Positions 21,161-32,906 of a stretch of 64,000 nt of DNA are shown in pieces. Position 1 is the stretch's first letter, and every line of letters starts with the position of its first letter. This DNA is from Aspergillus flavus. Lineage: Eukaryota > Ascomycota > Eurotiomycetes > Eurotiales > Aspergillaceae. The position numbers were made by a program, and so were the translations under genes. The notes below the pieces were generated by a model. That model did no database searches, had not been told where the DNA came from, and was given only the letters and a program-made list of their open reading frames with translations. The stretch spans positions 124,001 through 188,000 of the forward strand of contig NC_092406.1 of NCBI RefSeq assembly GCF_009017415.1. The letters are read 5' to 3'.

Positions 21161-23153
21161 ATGTCACTGCTAAAAAGGTCCATCAATATACTGCAGGTGC
21201 CGACAGAGCCCGGTCTGACGACGGCAGAGTTGATGTTAACAAATGAAGATCTAAGGCCAGGTTAGCACAATCAAATAGATTCTAACACATGCTTTCATAA
21301 AGCGCGCGGAAACCTTGTCAATGAAGCACTGATACATCAAGATAAACCTTGCAGTCGAGCCAGAGCGCCGCCAATGGAGATGGCTGAACTTCGTAGCTTT
21401 CTGGATTGCAGATTCGTTGAATGTTGTATGTTAATACCCCAGAGCAATCCAATCAGGGCAATCCATGCATTAGTTCTTAACTTCATATCCTTCAATGTAC
21501 TAGAATACATGGATGATCACCTCGTCCATGATTGTGGATGGACTATCCTGGTGGCAGGCCTGGCTCTGCGTCTGGATCGGTTATACAATATCGGGCATCT
21601 TTGTGATTGCCATGGGCCGCATTGCAACCATCTACCACATTCCGTTCGCAGTAGCCAACCGAGCATCCTTTGGCATATGGGGCTCCTTCTGGCCGATTCT
21701 AAATCGCGCGGCCATGGCTGTAATTTGGTATGGCGTTCAGGTATGTGCTGAGTCGCAGATCGCCAACGCTCTTCTCTAACCACTTTCTTATAACAGACAT
21801 ATCTTGGAGGTATGTTATGCGATTCTTTTCTCTTGCCAGATGATGACGAATTCTGGGTTAGGGCAGTGTGTGACTCTGATGATCCAGGCCATTTGGCCCA
21901 GCTACGTGAATATCCCCAATAATATCCCCGCCAGTTCAGGCGTAACCACCATGGAGTTCACCAGCTTCTTTCTGTTCTGGCTGGGGTCGCTGCCAGCTCT
22001 TTGGTTTCCTATCTATAAGATCCGACATCTCTTCACGGCGAAAGCTTACTTTTCACCCGCCTGCGCGATTGCTTTCTTCGTCTGGGCGATTGTCCGCGCT
22101 CATGGACTGGGTCCTATCATCCATCAGCCCAATACTGCACAAGGAAGTACACTGGCATGGGCGTTTGTGAAGAGCATTATGAACTGCATTGCTAATTTCG
22201 CTGCTTTAATCATCAATAATCCTGACTTTAGCCGATACGCAGCCAAGCCAAACGATGCGGTATGGCCACAACTGATCACGATTCCGGTAGGCTTTGCTGT
22301 AACCTCGTTTATCGGAATCATGGTTACTTCATCCTCGTCGGTGATCTTCGGCCAAGCGGTCTGGAACCCTCTCACTCTGCTAGGAATGTTCTTGGAGGAT
22401 GCCAGTTCGGCGGAACGGTTCGGCGTGTTCGTTATTGCCGCTGGCTTTGCATTGGCTCAGCTGGGAACAAATATTGCAGCCAACTCCGTATCCGCTGGAA
22501 CCAATCTCTCGGCCTTACTCCCTAGGTTTTGCACCATCCGCCGAGGAGCCTATGTGTGTGCAGCTATTGGCCTCGCGATGTGCCCGGTATGCATCTTCAC
22601 CGTCTCTCTTGACTCATATTATGATTTCAAATTCCATTCGCCCCTCCCTTGGATTACACCAGATCACTGACAAACCTTATAGTGGAACCTGGTAGCTTCC
22701 TCCAACAAATTCACGGTCTACCTGTCATCCTATTCGGTATTCCTATCTTCGATCGCCGGGGTCATGATCAGCGACTACTACCTGGCCCGTCGAGGCTACC
22801 TCGAACTCCAAGCTCTCTATAGTGCAGAAAGAAACGGCCCGTATTATGGAACCTGGGGTGTCTCCTGGAGGGGCTATACGGCCTACATATGCGGCATCCT
22901 AATCAACATCGTTGGGTTTGCTGGCGCCGTTGGTGCAAAGGTACCGGTGGCCGCGGAATACATCTACAACATCAATTATCTGTCAGGATTCCTGGTGGCT
23001 GCTGCGATATATTGGGCCTTGGCCAAGGCGTTCCCCATTCCATGCACCAGTGAGACATGGAACGAGGTGCCATATTTAGGAGAGGCTATGCATGCTGATG
23101 GAAAGGTTATCGCAGAGGCGACAGAGGTGGAGGATGTAAAAGCAAAAGTGTAG
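21161..23153 (+). CDS. NCS1 nucleobase/allantoin/hydantoin-type permease (Fur family)
   Basis: Six exons (21161-21260, 21355-21425, 21504-21740, 21797-21809, 21862-22586, 22683-23153) give 538 aa. The fourth exon is only 13 nt. Splicing recreates the family N-terminus TNEDLRPVEPERRQWRW and WIADSLNVNTWMITSSMIV in helix 1. These are followed by NRASFGIWGSFWPILNRAAMAVIWYGVQ, the IWPS(Y) region, and NPDFSRYAAKPNDA in helix 5, all hallmarks of the fungal Fur subfamily. About twelve helices are present. Members import uracil, allantoin, uric acid or hydantoins with protons or sodium at the plasma membrane. The start at 21161 gives MSLLKRSINILQVPTEPG, typical of the family's short basic N-terminus. 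Confidence 0.9.
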
Positions 23154-23408
23154 GACGCCTCGCCACATGGTGCCGGTGGATTATGGTTTTAGCCATTCGC
23201 CGTCCACTGTGGTTGCTGGACTGGTATCTGGACCATTGTATGTGATGATCTTGGAAATATGATGTGGCACTCGCCTCGGTGCTCGTTGAGAACTCTCGAT
23301 GGGCGCATCGATCTCAGTCTTGGGTGGAGTCTGTGCGCATACTCTTGTGAGATATCAGCTTGTTATTGTGGCATGCAGTCACAGCAAAGAATGAATGATT
23401 ACCATACT

Positions 23409-24024
23409 TTATCCCTTCGTGTCCGAGCTTCCAGCATCTGTCGGCATGATGTCGTACTCCTTGGCTGACTGGCACCCTGCAAAGTAACTAGGACGTCGCT
23501 TTGCAAAACATTCCAGCCCTGGCTTGTAGATTTCGAGGCTTCGCAAAAGTCAGTAATGTATTGAACCCTGGAGAGCCATCACGTCTTACCCGTTTTCGAT
23601 CAGCACTGGTCTTATGACGATGTACTGGCGGTCGAGGCTGTAAGGTATGGTAAATACTGTGCATCCACACCTCTTGCAGAAATGCTTTTCCTTCGCACGA
23701 CCGCTTATAGTGCCCTCTGTGATCGTGTAGCAGGTAAGGAGAACGTCCGGATCGTGAATGGTGACGTTGGACGAGGCATAGCTTGCTGTCTGCAGCCGTA
23801 AGCATAGGATACGCAGCCTCAGGTAGAAGGGGGGTTTGCAATTGAAAGATGCAATAACCATATCGTCCACTCACAATCTGACAGGGTCCCCCGGCTCCAA
23901 TCGCACAGTCACTGCAATAGCAGCAGAACACATCCTCCGGGGGACCTTTAACGGTGAACCCGACTCCTTTACAAATACACACTCCGGTGTGGATCATGGT
24001 GTGTTCTTCTTCGCATGCAGACAT
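23409..24024 (-). CDS. GFA/CENP-V family zinc protein
   Basis: Exons 24024-23875, 23789-23590 and 23538-23409 give 159 aa. The zinc-binding pattern of glutathione-dependent formaldehyde-activating (GFA/Mss4-like) folds is visible: GVCICKGVGF near residue 15, CCYCSDCAIGAGGPCQI near 35, and KHFCKRCGCTVF near 90. A conserved C-terminal section (YKPGLECFAKRRPSYF) follows, which in this family packs against the core. In fungi these proteins form a large paralogous set. Some bind or activate glutathione-formaldehyde adducts, but most have no proven reaction. The 85-nt first intron and the 51-nt second intron are needed to keep the cysteine pattern. Confidence 0.85.
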
Positions 24025-24781
24025 CGTACTGGGGTAGATGGAGAACGAAGTAATGAGGTGTTTAACTCATGTAGAGGTACATTATAATCACCATGGCATA
24101 GAGTAATCCTTCAAATTATCGCAAATGGTCATCCCACCGGAGCTGTTGAGAACTTTAATGGGCTCAACGCATGGATAAGTGTTAGACTTTTTGGTTCCAC
24201 TCTCTTCCATCCATAAGGTGCGAAAGTGCTCTCATTTTGGTTTCCTCTTTCGGACGGATTAGGGTGAACTATGTCGGGCTAAAGTTAGACTAAATAGTAG
24301 TGGGTTTGGAGAAGTTATCGCCGAAGATAAGGAAGACCCGTGTGGTTCAAACGCGGGGTAACAGGTGACGTTCTCCACACTCTAGCCCTAAGCGACATCT
24401 ACAACATGCCTGTTGCTCAACATCGGAAGCGGGGATGCAAAGTGGCCTCAACAACAGAGTTGCGGGGGAGAATCGCCAAGGCATTTAGATCTTGCGCAAT
24501 CTGTTGTTGAGGCAATTGATTGCCGGGTCTCTTTTCGTATCAGAGCCATGGGAGCCAAGGGAGCCAAGGTAGTATACAGATAGATCGGCAGTCATGACGT
24601 CGCGGAAGTGACCCTGAAGCGATGAGGCCCAAAGCGGGAGCAGAGTATTTAATCTCCAGGTTTCTATCTACAATCCTCCTAAGAACCGGACTCATCGCTG
24701 ATATGCAACCGATTGCTGGGTTGTTAACTTGTATTCTTTCGACCTCCCCCTGCCCAGTGCGACAACCAACGTACATACACG
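24025..24781. other. Intergenic, divergent promoter region, 757 bp
   Basis: This lies between the GFA gene (minus) and the amino-acid permease (plus). A small direct repeat GGGAGCCAA occurs at about 24549-24568. No gene is seen. Confidence 0.5.
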
Positions 24782-26588
24782 ATGGAAGCGGATCTTGACT
24801 TGAAGATGAAGGAGGACCCACAGCTGGCCGAGACGAATGTCCAAGACGGCCAAATTGATAGTGGGGAAGGTCTTCAACGACGACTCGAAAACCGACATGT
24901 TCAACTGATCGCCATTGGAGGCTCCATCGGAACGGCCCTGTTCGTCACTATCGGCAATGGCCTCGCGGCGGGTGGCCCAGCCAGTCTGCTCATTGCCTAC
25001 GTTCTGTATTGTGGAGTACTCGCGTGTATCAACAATTGTCTCTCGGAAATGATAGTCCTGCATCCTGTGTCGGGTGGCTTCATCCGTCTCGCTGGCAAGT
25101 GGGTGGATGACGCCCTCGGTTTCATGGTCGGGTGGAATTTCTTCCTCTACGAAGCTCTCATGATCCCCTTCGAGATAACCGCCATCAACCTGATCCTAAG
25201 CTATTGGAGAGACGATATTCCGGTCGCCGCCGTCTGTGCGGCGTGTATAGTTCTTTTTGCGTATGACCCCAGAGCGACTACCCTCTTCCTGCCCGGCCTT
25301 TCCACACTCCCCCAAAGCGACTTTTGTAACATATTCTGCCAAACATACTCCCCTGTGTGATGTTTATTGGGTTACTGGCCCCACTGAGAACCCAAGCTGA
25401 ACATTCAATAGTGCTATCAATGCTCTCGCCGTCGCGGCGTACGGAGAGGCCGAGTTCTGGCTCTCCTCCGGGAAGGTCTTACTGATCTTCTTGCTATTTT
25501 TCTTTACCTTCGTTACCATGGTTGGTGGTAACCCGGCTCACGATGCGTACGGTTTTCGTTATTGGAGCGATCCAGGTCCCTTTGCCGAGCATCGAACTGC
25601 CGGTAGTCTAGGTCGTTTTGAGGGCTTCCTGGCTGCCGTTTGGTCTGCTGCTTTCTGCATTGTTGGGCCCGAGTATATAGCAATGGCCGCTGCCGAGGCC
25701 AAACGCCCTCGGATCTTTGTGAAGGCGGCCTTTAAAACCATCTATTGGCGGTTTGGTTTATTCTTTGCTCTCGGTGCCCTGTGTGTCGGTATCGTGCTTC
25801 CGTGGAACGACCCGACTCTGCAAGCTATTCTTGCTGGTGAGAGCAGTGAGAAAGGAGGTGGCGCTTCTCCCTATGTCATCGCCATGTCGAATTTAAAAAT
25901 CCGCATCTTGCCCGACCTCGTCAATGCCCTACTTATCACGTCGGTATTCTCTGCGGGCAATACCCTCACATACTGCGCCACTCGTTCCCTCTACGGTATG
26001 GCCCTCGACGGCCGAGCACCTAAAGTCTTGAGCAAGACGAAGAACGGTGTCCCTATTTACGCTTTCCTCATCGTCATCTGCTTTCCATTCCTGTCTTTCC
26101 TGCAGCTATCCGACAACTCGTCACAAGTGTTAACATGGTTAGTCAACTTGGTTACGGCCGGTGCCCTCATTGACTATCTAGTCATATGTATCACGTACAT
26201 CCAGTTCCACCGAGCATGCAAAGCACAAGGCATTGACCGAAAGACCTTCCCGTACTACGGCTACTTTCAGCCGTACTGCTCCTACATCGGTGCGGTATGT
26301 ATGGTCCTGGTCTTGCTCTTCTACGGGTATACCGCGTTCGCGCCGTGGAGTGTGGAGGTTTTCTTCCAGAATTATACCATGCAGCTTATCGCCCCCATTC
26401 TGTATTTCGGTTGGAAACTCGCTCACCGGACGAAAATACTCAAACCAAGGGATATCGACTTAGTATGGGATCGACCCATTGTGGACTCGTACGAAGCGAC
26501 GTTCACCAGTCCCGCCCCAGGGTTCTGGACGGAAATGATTCAAATGTTTGGGTTTAAGCGGCAGCAGGCAGAGCAAGTTGATGCTTGA
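24782..26588 (+). CDS. Amino-acid permease (APC superfamily, fungal YAT/GAP type)
   Basis: Exons 24782-25260 and 25412-26588 (intron 150 nt) give 551 aa. The charged N-terminus runs into LQRRLENRHVQLIAIGGSIGTALFV, the classic first helix of fungal amino-acid permeases. HPVSGGFIRLAGKWVDDALGFMVGWNFF follows. The helix 6-8 region contains GFLAAVWSAAFCIVGPEYIAMAAAEAKRPR, with the conserved GxE of the family, and later SAGNTLTYCATRSLYGMALDGRAPK. About twelve helices are present. The family imports amino acids by proton symport, under nitrogen control in Aspergillus. It is not adjacent to the proline genes 22 kb downstream, so no particular amino acid is assigned. Confidence 0.9.
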
Positions 26589-27198
26589 GAGCTGCGCTTA
26601 CTGAGCTGGGGTTCCTAGTGTGACTACGGGATGGGTCTGGAGTGTTTATCCTGTATGAAATCGGCCCTCTTGTTTACCTAGAATAGAATGTTATATTTCA
26701 TTGAACTATAAAGACACAGTATTCGAAACTTAAGATTGATAGTTCCTTCAGCTGAACTTATTTCGAAATTGTCGCCATGCAGAGACCATCTGAGCAGTTA
26801 ACAAGATCATCGAGCATGGTATCTTGAGCCTGAGAGGCATAACCCTAAGGAGCGATACTTCAGTATGTCCAGTATATACTTAAAGATGATCGGCCTGGTA
26901 TGGCTACAATGGGAAGGCGGTCATGGCTAAACAAGATCGACATATCTCATAAGCATTCAACTTCAAGCAATTAAGCGTCCTTGCCATCACTAGAATCAGT
27001 ATCTTGACTCCTAGTCACTGACTGTAAATACACCGACTCGTTCACCAATGATGTCTCCATGTCCTCCCTTCCGGGTGGGCCCGAACGCTCTCCGCCTTTC
27101 CCCGACCCACCAGCTCCAGCTGCTGGCGGGAAAATGCGACCGTCCAACAACTTCCAGAAAAAAAGTGCGACCACTACCAGCAGCACAATTCTTCCGCC
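26589..27198. other. Intergenic, 610 bp
   Basis: The 3' end of the amino-acid permease and the promoter of the DHCR24-like gene lie here. Open frames at 26971-27291 are shadows of GC-rich sequence. No gene is seen. Confidence 0.55.
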
Positions 27199-28698
27199 AT
27201 GGGGCTGGCACGCCATAAGACGGCGGTCTCGCGGATCGCGAACAGTATCCGGGGCTTCTACGAACGCAAGGAACCCTTCCGAATCAACCACGGCTCGACC
27301 AACAGCACGCGACCGATCCGCCGAGACCGCGAAGTCGACATTGGCGACCTCCGCAATGTGTTACACGTTGATCCTACCACGCGAAGGGCGCTCGTCGAGC
27401 CCAATGTCCCGATGGACCGACTGGTGGAAGCCACCATGAAATACGGACTGGTACCGCCGGTCGTGATGGAATTCCCAGGGATCACCGCAGGCGGCGGCTT
27501 TGCGGGCACGGCCGGAGAAAGTTCCAGCTTCAAATACGGGTTCTTTGACAAGACGATCCATTCAGTGGAGATGGTCCTGGCGGATGGCAGTGTGGTAAAG
27601 GCGTCGGAGAGTGAAAATGCGGATCTCTTTCACGGCGCCGCCGGTGCGGTAGGCAGTTTAGGCGTCACGACCCTGATCGAGCTGCAGTTGATCGAGGCAA
27701 AGAAGTTCGTCAAGGCCACATACCATCCACAGCGGAGTATCAGGGACTCGGTACATTCAGTACACGAACATACGTTGAACGACCGGAATGATTATGTCGA
27801 TGGGATCGTCTACGGGCCGGAACACGGAGTAGTGGTCGCGGGTGAGATGACCGACGAGTTGCCCTCGGCGGCCCAGGTGCAGACGTTCAGTCATGCCTGG
27901 GACCCGTGGTACTATCTCCATGTGCAGGAGAAGACGCGAGCGACGCAGGGCCCCGTCTCAGATTACATTCCACTAGCCGAGTATCTTTTCCGCTACGATC
28001 GGGCCGGCTTCTGGGTGGGACGGTCGGCCTTCCACTACTTCCATTTCCCCTTCAATCGACTCACGCGCTGGTGGCTGGATGACTTCTTACATACTCGGAT
28101 GCTGTACAAGGCGCTGCATGCCAGTGGGGAGTCGAGTCGGTATATGATCCAGGATCTGGCGCTGCCATACTCCACGGCCGAGTCCTTTATCGATTACACA
28201 AGCGAGAAGTTGGGCATTTGGCCCTTGTGGCTCTGTCCGCTAAAGCAAAGTCCCGCGCCGACATTCCATCCGCATGAGACCACGGTGAAGAGTGAAGGCT
28301 TCACGCCTGGCCAGATGCTGAACATTGGTGTATGGGGATTCGGACCCAAGGATCCGGATACATTTGTCGCCGCGAATCGGGACCTGGAGCGGCGATTACG
28401 GGAGTTGGGCGGCATGAAGTGGTTCTATGCCCACACATACTATAGCCAGGAGGAGTTTTGGAAGATCTACGATCGCGACTGGTACGATGGCTTGCGACGG
28501 AAGTACAACGCGGAAACCCTGCCCAGTGTGTATGATAAGGTGCGCATCGACGTCGAGGCCGATCGGAAGGAGCGCAGCGAGTCGTGGAGTCGCAAACTGC
28601 GCGACATTTGGCCCCTGGGTGGGCTTTGGGGAATTCGCAAGGCAATTCAGAGCAAGGACTATTTCATCCACCGAAACTCGGAGTGGAAATGGAAATAA
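27199..28698 (+). CDS. FAD-linked oxidoreductase, Delta24-sterol reductase (DHCR24/DIMINUTO)-like
   Basis: A single exon encodes 499 aa, close to the 500-516 aa of DHCR24-like proteins. The PCMH-type FAD-binding domain runs from about residue 25 (FRINHGSTNSTR) through VEPNVPMDRLVEATMKYGLVPPVVMEFPGITAGGGFAGTAGE, where the family's FAD-contact glycines lie. The C-terminal domain contains the DIMINUTO-type blocks DYIPLAEYLFRYDRAGFWVGR and GVWGFGP, and ends with the EEFWKIYDRDWYDGLRRKY block. Unlike animal DHCR24 it lacks a clear N-terminal membrane helix. The family reduces sterol C24 double bonds with NADPH or acts on related lipids. Fungi make ergosterol by a different C24 reductase (Erg4), so the true substrate is uncertain. 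An SDR gene follows in tandem. Confidence 0.88.
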   Translation: MGLARHKTAVSRIANSIRGFYERKEPFRINHGSTNSTRPIRRDREVDIGDLRNVLHVDPTTRRALVEPNVPMDRLVEATMKYGLVPPVVMEFPGITAGGGFAGTAGESSSFKYGFFDKTIHSVEMVLADGSVVKASESENADLFHGAAGAVGSLGVTTLIELQLIEAKKFVKATYHPQRSIRDSVHSVHEHTLNDRNDYVDGIVYGPEHGVVVAGEMTDELPSAAQVQTFSHAWDPWYYLHVQEKTRATQGPVSDYIPLAEYLFRYDRAGFWVGRSAFHYFHFPFNRLTRWWLDDFLHTRMLYKALHASGESSRYMIQDLALPYSTAESFIDYTSEKLGIWPLWLCPLKQSPAPTFHPHETTVKSEGFTPGQMLNIGVWGFGPKDPDTFVAANRDLERRLRELGGMKWFYAHTYYSQEEFWKIYDRDWYDGLRRKYNAETLPSVYDKVRIDVEADRKERSESWSRKLRDIWPLGGLWGIRKAIQSKDYFIHRNSEWKWK

Positions 28699-29187
28699 AT
28701 CATGTATTATATGTAATATAGACCAGCGATCCACCATGTATTAATTCGATAGACCCGTTTGATAGACGGAGACAAAAGCCTGGCAAATACCCATATCGCA
28801 TTTACCTGCACGTCTTCCCCTTGGCAAGGCCGTGTGGACATAGATATAGAAGGATATCTGTGACCTTGATTGTGCTATAGAATCCATCCTCGCACCTGTT
28901 GGTTTGTAAGTGTCGGTGTTGCTTCCCTGTTTTTTCGATCTTATGCTGACCACCATTCCTAGAAAGTGATATCCAAGGAAATCTGACGCGGGCCAGTGGG
29001 TCTACAGTCCTGTTCCATACCAATAACATGCACTATTTCTATACCAATTTTGGACCCCACGTATTCTCTACGCTTATAAATTCCAACGTGGAAAGGTAGA
29101 TGATGCTCCGTGCCGTGCCAGTCTTGAGACTGTCCTCCCCCAACCGATTTGTTTCCTCTTGCTTTCCACAAACTGCTTTCACCCAAC
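28699..29187. other. Intergenic, 489 bp
   Basis: Tandem-gene spacer with the promoter of the SDR gene; no additional gene is seen. Confidence 0.6.
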
Positions 29188-30075
29188 ATGGCCCTCGAAA
29201 AGGACGTGGTGGTCGTTACTGGCTGTGGAGGCATGGGCATTGCCATTGCACGCCGCGTGGGCAGCGGCTCCCTTATCATCCTGGCCGACTACTCACAAAC
29301 TATGCTGGAGAGGGCGGTCCACGCCCTTCGCGAAGAAGGCCACAACGTGGAAGGTGTTCAGACAGACGTGGCTGACATCAGCGCGGTCAAGAAGCTCGCG
29401 TTACACGCCGCTGGGCTTGGCTCGATAAGGGTGGTCGTCCATACAGCTGGCGTGGCCATGAATCAAGCTCCTCCCAGCCGAATCTATCACGTTAACCTAC
29501 TTGGCACGGCGAATCTGATCGAGGCCTTCTACCCCTTAGCGACAGCCGGTACTTCTCTAGTCGCCATATCCAGCGCAGCCGGGCACCGCATTCAGGGCTC
29601 CCTCTCCCCGGGTTTCGAACGACACCTTGCGACTGCCCCATTGCAAACTTTGCTGCAGCATCCCGACTTCCCTGCAGGAGCTTTCGACTCCGTGGCTGAG
29701 AGTACAGACCAGCGTTCCCGCACGAGTGCCTACGCGGTCTCAAAGCGAGCAAATATCCTGCGCGTCCAGGCGTCTGCGCCCTTGTGGGCAAGCAAAGGTG
29801 CCAGGATCAATTCGGTTAGTCCTGGGGTGGTGTTATCCAACATGATGAAAGAGGAGCTGCAGGGGCCTGCGGCGTCTATGCTTCGGGAGTCTATTGACCG
29901 AACGCCTGCTGGGAGGATGGGAACGACGGCCGACATTGCGAATGCGGTAGCATTCCTGTGTTCCAGCGATGCGGTGTTTGTCACGGGAAGCGATCTATTG
30001 GTTGATGGAGGATTGACGGGGTTAAATCTTTGGGGTAATGGGGGTTTGGACTCGTCTCCTAAGTCTAACATATAG
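29188..30075 (+). CDS. Short-chain dehydrogenase/reductase (SDR)
   Basis: A single exon encodes 295 aa. The start at 29188 is preferred because the upstream in-frame codon at 29149 is TTG. The classical SDR pattern is present: TGCGGMGIAIA (TGxxxGxG) at residue 10, DVAD near 60, the N-A-G equivalent HTAGVA, the catalytic Ser in AISSAAG, and the YAVSK Tyr/Lys pair near residue 190. INSVSPGVV and the C-terminal FVTGSDLLVDGGLTG follow. It is probably a cytosolic NAD(P)-dependent oxidoreductase of the 3alpha-hydroxysteroid-dehydrogenase-like subgroup; the substrate is unknown. It lies 489 bp downstream of the DHCR24-like gene in the same direction. Confidence 0.88.
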   Translation: MALEKDVVVVTGCGGMGIAIARRVGSGSLIILADYSQTMLERAVHALREEGHNVEGVQTDVADISAVKKLALHAAGLGSIRVVVHTAGVAMNQAPPSRIYHVNLLGTANLIEAFYPLATAGTSLVAISSAAGHRIQGSLSPGFERHLATAPLQTLLQHPDFPAGAFDSVAESTDQRSRTSAYAVSKRANILRVQASAPLWASKGARINSVSPGVVLSNMMKEELQGPAASMLRESIDRTPAGRMGTTADIANAVAFLCSSDAVFVTGSDLLVDGGLTGLNLWGNGGLDSSPKSNI

Positions 30076-30448
30076 TAGTAGCTAGATGCCCAGCCCGCAG
30101 TAGTCATTTATGTTCTATTATACCAGCCTACGCAAGCCTATGCCTGTAGGAAATCGTCTCTCCTACCTACTGGAAAATGTGTTCAATAGTCAGCACTGAC
30201 GTGGAGGAAAATTGCAGGATTTACTATGAGCCAGTGCACAACAGGCTAGATTGTGTTCAGGTCTAGAGTGGTTGATGATGAATCAGAAGTCAACACCAGA
30301 GAGAAGCCCGTTGAAGAAGAAGAGAAAGACGAATGAAGGATAATATAGACCGCCAACTGGGCTACTACTGATGGGTCTATGAACCGTTGAGGTTCGTGTA
30401 GCTGGCTGCTTTCACATCCAGCGCATCGGAGACGCAACCTCTTTGATT
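30076..30448. other. Intergenic between convergent genes
   Basis: These 373 bp hold two 3' ends (SDR and FAD monooxygenase). No gene is seen. Confidence 0.6.
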
Positions 30449-31997
<1,549 letters not shown>

Positions 31998-32258
31998 TGT
32001 TATCAATCGAGTATAGCCGATACAGAGCTTTAATCCAAGCGTGAGAATCAACAGATAGACCAGACGTTGTACGCAGGAGGTATATCATTTCCGGCATCCG
32101 GTCCCCACATTCCAGAGAAACACTGGCACTCGAGCCCCGTGCGTCCGTATTCCGCATCGAGCAGGGATGATCCACCATCTTCCAATGGATGTGGTCAGAT
32201 TGTTTCGTTACCCTTCGCTTGGACTGTCGCTTTCGGCTCTCCCGGGAAACATATGGCC

Positions 32259-32906
32259 TCAATTGATCTCCAGATCATCCGCTGTCACAACGATATCCCC
32301 CATCGCTGCTCCTTCATGCGATATGACTTTGACGCGCGGCATCGCCCACCCCGGGCTTGTCCGGGCACCCTCAACGAAGGCAGCCTTCAGCAACCAAACA
32401 ATCTCACTGTCTTCCACGGGTAACTGATCATATACTCCATATGGAGACAAGGCGCCTGGCAACACTACCAGCACAATTTCCTTCAATTGCTCCATGCCAC
32501 ACAAGCTATCCATCCAATAGGAGCCAAAGGAACCATAGTCGTGAACGTCGATCATCAGCCGTTGGAGGGCCGCTTTCTCCACCGAGCTGAGGTATGCTAA
32601 CACTGCCTCGTGCAGATGCACAACATCCTGGTCTGGGCTTAAATAGATGCAGCTATGAGGCTTGTGTTTCGTCCGAAAGTAAGGGGCATACAACCGCAGC
32701 GCCACATGACGGGCCTCCGTATTCACTTGTAGCTGAGGTGGATTGGGGTAGTCAGCACGAAAGCAGCGAGCATATCGCCGCGACGTGGGAAGGATACCCC
32801 GGTCGCACGAGATACGAATCACTCGAGCATGGGTGAGGGAGAGGTGCCAGATGTAGTGTCGAATTTCAGGCGGCAATAACGGAAAAAGGTGAAATGTAGT
32901 GGACAT
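32259..32906 (-). CDS. 2EXR-domain protein, unknown function
   Basis: A single exon encodes 215 aa. The N-terminus FHLFPLLPPEIRHYIWHLSL is the defining motif of the fungal 2EXR family, an F-box-like short helical segment with the L-P-x-E-[IL]-R-x-x-I-W core. The rest (NTEARHVALRLYAPYF, YLSPDQDVVHL, LMIDVHDYGSFGSYW) follows the usual layout of these lineage-expanded Eurotiomycete proteins. No reaction is known for the family. It is divergent from nothing close by; the monooxygenase gene follows 261 bp downstream on the same strand. Confidence 0.8.
   Translation of the reverse strand: MSTTFHLFPLLPPEIRHYIWHLSLTHARVIRISCDRGILPTSRRYARCFRADYPNPPQLQVNTEARHVALRLYAPYFRTKHKPHSCIYLSPDQDVVHLHEAVLAYLSSVEKAALQRLMIDVHDYGSFGSYWMDSLCGMEQLKEIVLVVLPGALSPYGVYDQLPVEDSEIVWLLKAAFVEGARTSPGWAMPRVKVISHEGAAMGDIVVTADDLEIN

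Noticed and set aside
21261..21425. Apparent frameshift at the N-terminus of the NCS1 permease
   Set aside because: A 94-nt intron (21261-21354) joins TNEDLRP to VEPERRQWRW, the conserved N-terminal motif, and provides a proper ATG at 21161.
24330..24380. tRNA-like T-arm (GGTTCAAAC) in the region before the amino-acid permease
   Set aside because: The flanking bases do not form a five-pair T stem, and no acceptor or anticodon arm is visible.
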